Position numbers and translations under genes: made by a program. A stretch of DNA of 16,812 nucleotides from Bacteroidota bacterium (GTDB lineage: Bacteria; Bacteroidota; Bacteroidia; Flavobacteriales; Schleiferiaceae), in NCBI GenBank assembly GCA_003023665.1, contig PXYR01000030.1, positions 1 through 16,812 on the forward strand, given 5' to 3'. Below the pieces are notes generated by a model. The model ran no database searches, was not told the DNA's origin, and saw only the letters and a list, made by a program, of their open reading frames with translations. How positions within the stretch are numbered: position 1 is the first letter of the stretch; every line of letters starts with the position of its first letter. Shown in pieces: positions 7,849-15,151 of this stretch.

Positions 7849-8681
7849 AAGCACTATTTGACAGCGTAAGCATTCAAGCTTCAAGGATGACCACAAAGGC
7901 TTATAGCACTTCCTTTTCACTAGGAATTCTGGGATTGGACAAACAATATCATGACCCTATTTACGCTATTTATGGTTTCGTTCGTTTCGCGGATGAAATA
8001 GTTGACAGTTTTGAGGGTTATCCGCAAAAAGAGCTTTTAGAACGATTTTGGAAAGACACCTATTTGGCGCTTGATGAAAAGATAAGTTTGAATCCAATTT
8101 TGAACAGTTTTCAACAAGTTGTTGGTGCCTTTAACATTGATCGTGAATTGATAGAAACTTTTTTGAAATCCATGGAAATGGACTTATATAAAAATGACTA
8201 CGACGAAGCAGGCTATAAGGCTTATATCCTTGGGAGTGCAGAGGTTGTTGGATTGATGTGCTTGAAGGTCTTCGTAGATGGAGATGAAAAGAGATACCAG
8301 GAGTTAAAACAACCTGCAATGCAATTAGGGTCGGCTTTTCAAAAAATTAATTTCCTACGTGATCTGCATGCCGATTACCATAGCTTGGGCCGAACTTATT
8401 TCCCGGGTGTTAATTTGAACGAGTTTAATGAAAAAGTCAAAGCTGAGATAGAGGCTGATATTGAATTAGACTTTAGAGCAGGCTATGAGGGCATTAAACA
8501 GCTTCCTAAAGGTGCTCGTTTTGGTGTTTATATAGCATATGTCTATTACTACAGTTTATTCAGAAAAATCTGTAGAACCCACGCAGACATTATTTTGAAC
8601 GAACGTGTTAGAATCTCAAATAAACGTAAATACGGGTTGCTTTTAAGTTCCTACTTGAGACATACCATTAATTGGATATAA
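7845..8681 (+). CDS. crtB: Phytoene synthase CrtB
   Basis: CrtB condenses two geranylgeranyl diphosphates head-to-head to phytoene, the first committed carotenoid step. The 278-residue protein has both aspartate-rich metal-binding motifs of the squalene/phytoene synthase family: DEIVD (residues 50-54) and DLHAD (173-177, within NFLRDLHADYHSLGRTYFP). The start ATG overlaps the crtI stop in an ATGA. It is followed nine bases later by idi. In many flavobacterial clusters crtB is followed by crtZ and crtY; here the precursor-supply and cofactor genes take that place. Confidence 0.95.
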   Translation: MKALFDSVSIQASRMTTKAYSTSFSLGILGLDKQYHDPIYAIYGFVRFADEIVDSFEGYPQKELLERFWKDTYLALDEKISLNPILNSFQQVVGAFNIDRELIETFLKSMEMDLYKNDYDEAGYKAYILGSAEVVGLMCLKVFVDGDEKRYQELKQPAMQLGSAFQKINFLRDLHADYHSLGRTYFPGVNLNEFNEKVKAEIEADIELDFRAGYEGIKQLPKGARFGVYIAYVYYYSLFRKICRTHADIILNERVRISNKRKYGLLLSSYLRHTINWI

Positions 8682-8690
8682 TTATCACAT

Positions 8691-9221
8691 ATGCTTGAAC
8701 AAGTTATCCTGGTCGATACGGACGATAATCCGATAGGACTGATGGAGAAAATGGAAGCACATCGTAAGGCGAAACTTCATCGTGCCTTTTCTGTTTTCGC
8801 CATGAACGATAGAAATGAAATTATGCTGCAGCGCCGGGCTCTGCACAAATACCATAGTGGTGGGCTTTGGACAAATACTTGTTGTTCTCACCCTAGAGAC
8901 GGTGAAACGGTGGAGGAAGCTGCAAAGCGCCGATTAATGGAGGAAATGGGGTTTACTTGTGAAGTGAAGCGTGTTTTTAGCTTTATATACAAAGCAGAGC
9001 TGGACAATGAGCTTACAGAACACGAATTGGATCATGTTTTAATTGCTCGCTATAACAAGCAACCCGAAATAAATCCTGATGAAGTTGATAGTTATGAATG
9101 GAAGTCTGTAGACTGGGTGGCTGACGATATAAAAGCGAACCCGCATAACTATACAGAATGGTTCAAAATTATTTACGATAGATTCTTAAACTTTTGGCAC
9201 AATGAGAATCACGGTTTGTAG
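8691..9221 (+). CDS. idi: Isopentenyl-diphosphate delta-isomerase, type I
   Basis: Idi interconverts IPP and DMAPP, supplying the allylic starter for isoprenoids. The 176-residue protein has the Nudix fold of type I enzymes: metal-ligand histidines His24 and His30, the catalytic Cys at position 65 in WTNTCCSHP, the Nudix-like segment GETVEEAAKRRLMEEMGF, and an ExE-type acidic cluster at HELDHVL that holds the second catalytic Glu. It is cotranscribed with crtB and probably raises flux into carotenoid. Its 3' end overlaps the next gene by 20 bases in another frame. Confidence 0.93.
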   Translation: MLEQVILVDTDDNPIGLMEKMEAHRKAKLHRAFSVFAMNDRNEIMLQRRALHKYHSGGLWTNTCCSHPRDGETVEEAAKRRLMEEMGFTCEVKRVFSFIYKAELDNELTEHELDHVLIARYNKQPEINPDEVDSYEWKSVDWVADDIKANPHNYTEWFKIIYDRFLNFWHNENHGL

Positions 9222-9612
9222 AAAAGCACATTTTAACGCTGCCCATAGGCTGCATAATCCTGACTTAACACCTCAAGAAAATGCCGCGGTTTTTGGAAAG
9301 TGTAACAATGAATTTTTTCATGGTCATAACTATGAGCTAATTGTGCATGTTGAAGGGGAAGTAGACCCCAAAACGGGATATTTAATGGATATGAAAGTGC
9401 TTAAGGATTATATCAAAACAGAAGTAGAGGATTACCTTGACCATAAAAATTTAAACATCCAAGTGGTCGAATTTAAAACACTTAATCCGACCGCAGAACA
9501 TATCGCTTATGTGATCTGGAATAGATTGCGAAGTGTTATCAATAAGAATCTTGAATTGAAAGTAACGCTCTATGAAACCCCTCGTAATTACGTGGAGTAT
9601 AACGGAAAATAA
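9202..9612 (+). CDS. 6-pyruvoyl-tetrahydropterin synthase family protein (mammalian-like PTPS)
   Basis: PTPS converts 7,8-dihydroneopterin triphosphate to 6-pyruvoyl-tetrahydropterin on the way to tetrahydrobiopterin; the homologue QueD makes the queuosine precursor. This 136-residue protein has zinc ligands His15, His40 and His42, catalytic Cys34, the Asp80-His81 pair in LDHKNLN and Glu125 in LYETPRN. The signature is Cys-x5-HGH (FGKCNNEFFHGHNY), as in animal PTPS; QueD has Cys-x3-HGH. The NPDLTPQEN insertion before it also resembles the animal enzyme. It sits just before folE, which makes its substrate. The start overlaps idi by 20 bases; no other ATG would keep His15. The family is certain; biopterin rather than queuosine use is inferred. 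Confidence 0.85.
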   Translation: MRITVCRKAHFNAAHRLHNPDLTPQENAAVFGKCNNEFFHGHNYELIVHVEGEVDPKTGYLMDMKVLKDYIKTEVEDYLDHKNLNIQVVEFKTLNPTAEHIAYVIWNRLRSVINKNLELKVTLYETPRNYVEYNGK

Positions 9613-9619
9613 TAAAATT

Positions 9620-10291
9620 ATGACACATCACGAAAACAGATATACCGCTGAAGAATTAGAGCAATTAGTTGAAGCACATTTGGGTACTTCTATTGATACA
9701 CCATTAAGGGCAGACGCTTTTAAAATGAGTGATGATGAGAAAATTAAATCTATTGAAACTAAGTTTCGGGATATCATGGAGATATTGGGACTAGATCTTA
9801 CAGACGATAGCTTGTCTGGCACACCTCTAAGAGTTGCAAAAATGTATGTAAAAGAGGCCTTCGCAGGTTTAAACCCAAAAAACAAACCGGAATTGAAGCT
9901 TTTCTCAAATAAGTATGCGTACAACGAGATGCTTATAGAAAAAAACATTCAAGTCCATTCTCATTGTGAACATCACTTTGTTCCCATTATAGGGAAGTGT
10001 CACATTGCATACATTCCAAATGGAAAAGTAGTGGGACTGAGCAAATTGAATCGAATTGTTCGTCATTATTCAAAGCGACCTCAAGTTCAGGAGCGTCTCA
10101 CTAGACAAATTGCAGAAGCTTTAATGGACGGTTTAAATACATCACATGTGGCAGTCTATTTGGAAGCTGAACATATGTGTGTTAAAACACGTGGCATTGA
10201 AGACAATGATAGCTCAACCATTACAATGGCGTTTCACGGTAAGTTTGAGGAATCCATGAACAAAAAAGCATTTCTTGAGTCATTTAAATGA
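9620..10291 (+). CDS. folE: GTP cyclohydrolase I FolE
   Basis: FolE turns GTP into 7,8-dihydroneopterin triphosphate, the first step to folate and biopterin. With the start at 9620 the protein has 223 residues. The zinc site is visible as Cys116, His119 and Cys187 (SHCEHHF and EHMCVKTRGI), and the core motif GLSKLNRIVRHYSKRPQVQERLT is almost diagnostic. I chose the ATG seven bases after the PTPS stop; an in-frame ATG at 9572 lies inside the PTPS gene and would add residues with no counterpart in the family. Placement between PTPS and a photolyase suggests pterin supply for tetrahydrobiopterin or for the folate antenna of the photolyase. Any housekeeping copy elsewhere cannot be seen. Confidence 0.94.
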   Translation: MTHHENRYTAEELEQLVEAHLGTSIDTPLRADAFKMSDDEKIKSIETKFRDIMEILGLDLTDDSLSGTPLRVAKMYVKEAFAGLNPKNKPELKLFSNKYAYNEMLIEKNIQVHSHCEHHFVPIIGKCHIAYIPNGKVVGLSKLNRIVRHYSKRPQVQERLTRQIAEALMDGLNTSHVAVYLEAEHMCVKTRGIEDNDSSTITMAFHGKFEESMNKKAFLESFK

Positions 10292-11598
10292 TGAAAGAAG
10301 TAAGTGTTTTTTGGTTTAGAAGAGATCTTAGATTAGAAGACAACGCTGGTTTATGGAAAGCATTGAAGAATGGGTATCCAGTGGTGCCTATTTTTATTTT
10401 CGACGCGAATATTTTAGATCAATTAGAAGATAAGAAGGATGCTAGAGTTTCCTTTTTGCATCAAAGAATACTAAAACTCAATGGTCAACTAAAAGCATAC
10501 AATACTTGTCTTAAAGTGTTTTATGGGAATCCTTTGGATGCCTTTTCAATGCTAATCAATGAATATTCTGTTCAGAGCGTATTTTATAATCGCGACTATG
10601 AACCGTATGCCATCAAAAGAGACAAAGCTATTTTTGATTTGCTATCAAAAAACAGCATAGCTGTAGTGGGAGCCAAGGACCATGTCATCTTTGAAAAAAA
10701 CGAAATAGTGAAGGCCGATGGCACACCGTATTTGGTCTTCAGTCCATACGGAAAGGCATGGCGAAAAAGATTAAGTCCATATCATTACAAAGCCTATCCA
10801 ACCCATGAATACTATGCAAATTTCCTAAAACAAGAAGGAGACAATATTCCATCCTTGTCAGCAATGGGCTTTAGAGAAACAACCCAACAGCTTCCGAGTA
10901 CAGAAATTAATGTAGACACCATCCGTTCATACGATAAAACAAGAAATTTCCCTGGTATTGAAGATGGTACTACACGTCTTGGCCTGCACCTAAGATTTGG
11001 CTCTATTTCTATTAGAAAACTATTGAAAAAGTCGGTAGCACTAAACGATACCTTTACAAATGAACTTATTTGGAGAGACTTCTTTCAAATGGCTTTGTTT
11101 CATTTTCCAGATAGTAGAGAAAAGGCAATAAAGCCTAAATACGACCGTATACCTTGGGAAACAAATATGGAACATTTTGAAGCGTGGTGTATGGGACAAA
11201 CTGGTTATCCAATGGTAGACGCAGGAATGAGAGAGCTAAACACCACAGGCTACATGCATAATAGGGTAAGAATGATTGTAGCCAGCTTCTTAACCAAGCA
11301 TTTGTTAATTGATTGGAGGCTAGGAGAGAGGTACTTTGCCCAAAAGTTGCTTGATTTTGATTTAGCAAGCAATATTGGCGGCTGGCAGTGGGCGAGTGGG
11401 TCAGGTTTAGATGCTGCTCCCTACTTTCGAGTATTTAATCCTTCTTCACAACTGGAAAAGTTTGACAAAGAACTCAAATACGTAAGAAAATGGATTCCTG
11501 AATACGGTACAGAAAGATATCCAAGCCCTATTGTAGAACATAAATGGGCAAGAGAAAGATGTCTTGAAAGGTTTAAAACAGCTCTTTCAGGTACTTAG
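10288..11598 (+). CDS. phr: Cryptochrome/photolyase family protein, probable class I CPD photolyase
   Basis: This protein would repair cyclobutane pyrimidine dimers using FAD and blue light. The 436 residues comprise an N-terminal antenna domain (FWFRRDLRLEDN at 8-19) and a C-terminal FAD domain. The electron-transfer tryptophans are all kept: Trp366 (GGWQW), Trp343 (IDWRLGERYF) and Trp300 (AWCMGQTGYP). So are Glu259 and Trp262 (NELIWRDFF), equivalent to the E. coli dimer-binding residues, and Asn362 at the flavin N5 position, favouring a photolyase over a signalling cryptochrome. The start overlaps the folE stop; ATGs at 10288 and 10291 are both possible. The gene ends with a four-base overlap with the convergent gene, leaving no room for a terminator. 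The antenna may be a folate or a deazaflavin; this cannot be told by eye. Confidence 0.9.
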   Translation: MMKEVSVFWFRRDLRLEDNAGLWKALKNGYPVVPIFIFDANILDQLEDKKDARVSFLHQRILKLNGQLKAYNTCLKVFYGNPLDAFSMLINEYSVQSVFYNRDYEPYAIKRDKAIFDLLSKNSIAVVGAKDHVIFEKNEIVKADGTPYLVFSPYGKAWRKRLSPYHYKAYPTHEYYANFLKQEGDNIPSLSAMGFRETTQQLPSTEINVDTIRSYDKTRNFPGIEDGTTRLGLHLRFGSISIRKLLKKSVALNDTFTNELIWRDFFQMALFHFPDSREKAIKPKYDRIPWETNMEHFEAWCMGQTGYPMVDAGMRELNTTGYMHNRVRMIVASFLTKHLLIDWRLGERYFAQKLLDFDLASNIGGWQWASGSGLDAAPYFRVFNPSSQLEKFDKELKYVRKWIPEYGTERYPSPIVEHKWARERCLERFKTALSGT

Positions 11599-13022
11599 GC
11601 CTCTTGTGCTTCACCGCGGTATCCAAAAAGCTTTTTATCTCGGATAACATGATGTACATATTCAGGTAAGCATTCTTCCCAGCCCTCTTCACCACAACGG
11701 ATTTGCTTTAATACTTCGCGTGAAAATATATTGGTAATGTTATCGTCGAACTCTTCAATATCAACGATTCTATTGTGGAATATCAAGTAATCAATTATTG
11801 GTCGGAATCTTGGATGGATTTCGGCGTCCTCCTTCCGCATTAATTTACCTTCATTATCATGGTCAATGAAAGGATAGACCATGATTTTTAAGTCTTTAGA
11901 AAAAATACGACCGAATGCCTCTAGAATCCCTCCTTGTAAGTCCCTATAATACTTGTCTTTAAACAACTCTGTTAAGTTGTTTACCCCCATTACTAGTCCC
12001 TGTCTTTTCTTGGAGAATCGTCCGAAATAATCTACGAGTTTATAATATTCTTGATAATTTGAAATGAGTACAGTTTGGCCTAAAGAACAAAGAATCTCCG
12101 CCCGATCTAAAAAATCTTGTTCGTCTAGTTCTCCGTCCGACAGCAGATTGTTTAGTGTTATTTCCCAAAGAACTACAGTTTTTTCAGCATTGACTTTGCG
12201 GTCTTCAGTGAACATATCATATCCACACTTGATCATGTCCATATTTACCTTTGTAACTGGCCTAAAAGACCCTCGCATTGCTAGCACATGCTTTTTGTAC
12301 AAGAGTTCCGCCGGAAGCAAGTTATTGCCTTCCGGTCCAAATATTACAGCATCTGTGTACCCGTTCTTTATCAACTGTAAAGACATTAGTCTGTTGTCCA
12401 CCTCTTGAAAATCGGGGCCAGTGAAATTGATTAAGTCAATTTCAATAGCATCAGAATCAATATTGTCATACAGACTTTTTAAAAACGTCTTTGGATCTTC
12501 AAAGAGTTTGTAGGCACCGTATATGAGGTTCGTTCCTAATCTACCAACAGTTTCTTGTTGATGTTTAGCCTCATTTTCATGAAGTCTAAAATGCAGAATG
12601 ATTTCATTCGTTTCTTTATTCGGGGCTGTTTGAAACCGAATGCCCATCCATCCGTGGCCTTTAAATGTCTTTGCGAAATTGATGGTGGCTACTGTATTCG
12701 CGTAAGCAAAATATGTTTTGTCTGGATGGAGTTCACGGTCCAATCTTTTTTCAATTAAACCATATTCGTGAAGCAACATTTTTTGAAGGCGACTTTGAGT
12801 TACGTAGCGCTGATCTTCCTCAATACCATAGATATCATCAGAAAAGGCTTTGTCATATGCACTCATGGCCTTGGCAATTGTGCCAGAGGCGGCACCAGCC
12901 CTAAAAAACTCTCGAACGGTTTCTTGCCCAGCACCTATTTCTGCAAAGGTTCCATATATATCCGAATTCAGATTGATTTTTAAGGCCTTTTGGGCTGTCG
13001 TAAGTGTGGCTCTTTGATTCAT
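11595..13022 (-). CDS. Conserved protein of unknown function (family often mislabelled TonB-dependent receptor or nicotinate-nucleotide adenylyltransferase)
   Basis: This 475-residue protein looks soluble and cytoplasmic: no signal peptide, no membrane helix, and no beta-barrel or TonB box. The N terminus INLNSDIYGTFAEIGAGQE, followed by FFRAGAASGTIAKAMSAYD and FSDDIYG, is a strongly conserved block that I recognise from Bacteroidota proteins carrying unreliable database names. Later features include KGHGWMGIRFQ, ETVGRLGTNLIYGAY, FGPEGNNLLP, and a C-terminal IRCGEEGWEECLPEYVHHVI. I see neither a nucleotidyltransferase HxGH motif nor a known catalytic signature. It stands alone, convergent with phr and divergent from the hydrolase. 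The gene is surely real; its function is unknown. Confidence 0.85.
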   Translation of the reverse strand: MNQRATLTTAQKALKINLNSDIYGTFAEIGAGQETVREFFRAGAASGTIAKAMSAYDKAFSDDIYGIEEDQRYVTQSRLQKMLLHEYGLIEKRLDRELHPDKTYFAYANTVATINFAKTFKGHGWMGIRFQTAPNKETNEIILHFRLHENEAKHQQETVGRLGTNLIYGAYKLFEDPKTFLKSLYDNIDSDAIEIDLINFTGPDFQEVDNRLMSLQLIKNGYTDAVIFGPEGNNLLPAELLYKKHVLAMRGSFRPVTKVNMDMIKCGYDMFTEDRKVNAEKTVVLWEITLNNLLSDGELDEQDFLDRAEILCSLGQTVLISNYQEYYKLVDYFGRFSKKRQGLVMGVNNLTELFKDKYYRDLQGGILEAFGRIFSKDLKIMVYPFIDHDNEGKLMRKEDAEIHPRFRPIIDYLIFHNRIVDIEEFDDNITNIFSREVLKQIRCGEEGWEECLPEYVHHVIRDKKLFGYRGEAQEA

Positions 13023-13116
13023 TTAACCGACTTAGGTTCGTACTCAGTGCTAATTTAAAACTTCCTAACTTCGAAAGGTTAGTTTTCATCCGGAAAATCA
13101 ACAAAAAGTAGACCAA
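13023..13116. promoter_or_regulatory. Divergent intergenic region between the 475-residue protein and the PhnP-like gene
   Basis: These 94 bases must hold both promoters. No clean TAnnTTTG is seen; on the minus strand TACTTTTTG is one base too long. Short dyads are present: CTAAC (13065-13069) with GTTAG (13078-13082) around TTCGAA, and AACC (13025-13028) with GGTT (13035-13038). They are too short to count as a terminator and may be chance. Confidence 0.3.
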
Positions 13117-13896
13117 ATGAGTAAGAAGACAGGAAGGCTTCATTTTTTAGGCACAGGAACCTCACAAGGGATACCCGTTGTTGGTTGTAAATGCGATACG
13201 TGTTCAAGCTATGATCCTAAGGATAAACGTTTTAGAAGTTCTGTGCATGTGGTTTATAACGGAATTCATCTACAGATAGATGCTGGACCAGATTTTAGGA
13301 CACAGTTACTGCGCTATGATATAGCTCATATAGATGCTGTTCTTTTTACCCACGAACATCAAGATCATATCGCTGGATTAGATGATGTAAGGCCTATTAT
13401 TTTCAAAACAGGTTTGGCTATGCCAATTTACGCCCAAGAACGCGTGATCAATAGAATACGTAAGGTTTACGATTATGCTTTTGAAGAACAACCATATCCT
13501 GGCGCACCGCGAATTGTTGCCCATCAAATCAATAAGAAGCCTTTTTCTATACAAGGTGTAGAGGTTTTGCCTATCCCCATAGTTCATGGCCAATTACCCA
13601 TTCTAGGCTATCGGATAGGTGGAATGGCCTATTTAACGGATACGAATTTGATACCCGATGAATCAATAGCATTGCTCAAAGATTTAGACGTGCTGATCCT
13701 GGATGCACTTCATCACCGTGAACATTTCAGTCATTTTACTCTAGAACAAGCTCTTTTACAAGCAAAAAAAATTGGTGCAAAACAAACGTATTTCATTCAT
13801 ATGAGCCATCACATGGGAACACATGAGACTGTTGAGAAGCAACTTCCAAAGGAAATGAATTTAGCTTATGACGGATTGGAGATTAAATTCTCTTAA
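13117..13896 (+). CDS. PhnP-like metallo-beta-lactamase-fold hydrolase
   Basis: This 259-residue metallohydrolase has the binuclear metal motif HEHQDH (residues 79-84), further ligands His157 (VHG), Asp175 (LTDTN) and His228 (HMSHH), and GTGTSQGIP at the N terminus. Three cysteines, Cys24, Cys26 and Cys29 (CKCDTC), match the structural zinc site of PhnP, the phosphoribosyl 1,2-cyclic phosphate phosphodiesterase. There is no phn operon nearby, so the substrate is probably another cyclic or nucleotide phosphodiester; in Bacteroidota this is a common stand-alone gene. It is divergent from the preceding gene and overlaps the stop of the next, convergent gene by three bases. Confidence 0.85.
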   Translation: MSKKTGRLHFLGTGTSQGIPVVGCKCDTCSSYDPKDKRFRSSVHVVYNGIHLQIDAGPDFRTQLLRYDIAHIDAVLFTHEHQDHIAGLDDVRPIIFKTGLAMPIYAQERVINRIRKVYDYAFEEQPYPGAPRIVAHQINKKPFSIQGVEVLPIPIVHGQLPILGYRIGGMAYLTDTNLIPDESIALLKDLDVLILDALHHREHFSHFTLEQALLQAKKIGAKQTYFIHMSHHMGTHETVEKQLPKEMNLAYDGLEIKFS

Positions 13897-15146
13897 GATT
13901 GTAAACTTAAGTAGTCTCCTTTCACAAAAACACCTCTAATACAATTGTTTAAGTCCATTAACTTAAATGGATTGTTAAATGATTTTGATGCCATTCCCAC
14001 TAGTGGATTTGTTTCCTTAGTGAGAATGGTAAATTCCGCTATTTGGCCTTCAACTATAGAAATATTTGGTAAGCCTAATAATCTCCTTGGTGTTGTACTT
14101 AATCTTTCCTGCAAGATTTCAGTATCCAATTCAAAGTCAGCTAACAAAGCGCTTACTGCGCCTTCAAATCCTGCCATTCCAAACGCAGCATTATCAAATT
14201 CGCATTGTTTTTGTTCAATATCCTTTGGAAGGTGATCTACTGCTATACAATCAATAGTGCCGTCTAAAACAGCCTCTCTTAACGCGGCACAGTCATTAGA
14301 CGTCCTTAGAGGAGGATTCACTTTGAAATCTGTTCCATAGTTTTTTAAATCGTCATCTGTAAACACCAGATGACTAATATTAACGCTAGCGGAAACATTT
14401 AGGCCTTTAGACTTGGCTTCGCGAATAGCTTTCACTCCATCAATCGTGCTCACAGAGGCAATGTGTAATGCACCTTCCGTATATTCTAAGATGGCTAAGT
14501 CTCGCTGTATCTGAGTAGTTTCTGCTATAACCGGAGCTCCTTTTAGTCCTATGTAGGTTGAAACGGCACCTTCGTGCATCATACCACCACCAGTTAATTT
14601 ATGATTTTCAGGATGAACCATGATTCTACCAAATGGCTTTGCATAAAGCAAACCGAGTTTCAAAAGATTCGCATTGTTCACGCCTTGCTTATAATCTCCA
14701 AAAATCCCAACACCTAATTGGTTCATTTCGTACATCTCACTCAATTCTTCACCAGATTTCCCTTTAGAAAGGGTGCTGACAGGAACAAGATGTATAGGCA
14801 AGCTTTCAGACTTGTTAAGGATAAATTCAACACCTGTTTTACTATCTATATGGGGCGATCCATTGCTTACTACTCCAACCGCTGTGAATCCTCCAGCTGC
14901 TGCCGCGGCAGATCCTGAGATTAAATTTTCACTTTCCTCATTTCCCGGTTCGCCAAGATCAGAGTGAAGTTCTGCAAATCCAGTGGTTAAAACGTCTCCA
15001 TTTAAATGGACTATTTGATCAACTTTGGTTTCTGGTAAATTTCCTATGGCTTCAATTCGATCATCGTGTATTAATACATCTAACTGCTTCCCATTATAAG
15101 GGCTATTTGTATCAACGATTAATGCATTTTTGAAAAGAAGCTTCAT
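13893..15146 (-). CDS. Dihydroorotase-family protein with degenerate metal site
   Basis: This 417-residue amidohydrolase has the overall sequence of class I dihydroorotases, which close carbamoyl-aspartate to dihydroorotate in pyrimidine synthesis. Numbered from the chosen start, several motif residues survive: His61, the EPG of LGEPGNE, SNGSPHID, an Asp in FGDYK (151), His178 (VHPEN) and Asp304-His305 (AVDHLPKD). Others do not: the HxH is HSD (His63 to Asp), the following Arg of HLREPG is Gly65, and the LHIAHVST histidine is Ser231. Such forms are common in Bacteroidota and may be inactive or noncatalytic partners of aspartate transcarbamoylase. I chose the ATG at 15146 (MKLLFKNALIVD), five bases after the upstream stop, over an ATG at 15188 that would overlap the previous gene and add residues not seen in the family. 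Confidence 0.85.
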   Translation of the reverse strand: MKLLFKNALIVDTNSPYNGKQLDVLIHDDRIEAIGNLPETKVDQIVHLNGDVLTTGFAELHSDLGEPGNEESENLISGSAAAAAGGFTAVGVVSNGSPHIDSKTGVEFILNKSESLPIHLVPVSTLSKGKSGEELSEMYEMNQLGVGIFGDYKQGVNNANLLKLGLLYAKPFGRIMVHPENHKLTGGGMMHEGAVSTYIGLKGAPVIAETTQIQRDLAILEYTEGALHIASVSTIDGVKAIREAKSKGLNVSASVNISHLVFTDDDLKNYGTDFKVNPPLRTSNDCAALREAVLDGTIDCIAVDHLPKDIEQKQCEFDNAAFGMAGFEGAVSALLADFELDTEILQERLSTTPRRLLGLPNISIVEGQIAEFTILTKETNPLVGMASKSFNNPFKLMDLNNCIRGVFVKGDYLSLQS

Positions 15147-15151
15147 CGACT

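Noticed and set aside
9572..9619. Longer N terminus for FolE starting at the ATG at 9572
   Set aside because: It would overlap the PTPS gene by 41 bases and add residues absent from the family; the ATG at 9620 follows the PTPS stop closely.
9628..9948. 106-codon open frame on the minus strand
   Set aside because: Antisense to folE, whose assignment is secure; the composition is that of a shadow frame.
12064..12983. Several plus-strand open frames of 63-114 codons
   Set aside because: All lie opposite the conserved 475-residue gene and overlap each other in different frames; none has a recognisable domain.
13944..13952. Another TTGTTTAAG, resembling the putative operator motif
   Set aside because: It lies inside the dihydroorotase-homologue coding region, as a single copy with no partner site or promoter, so it is best taken as chance.
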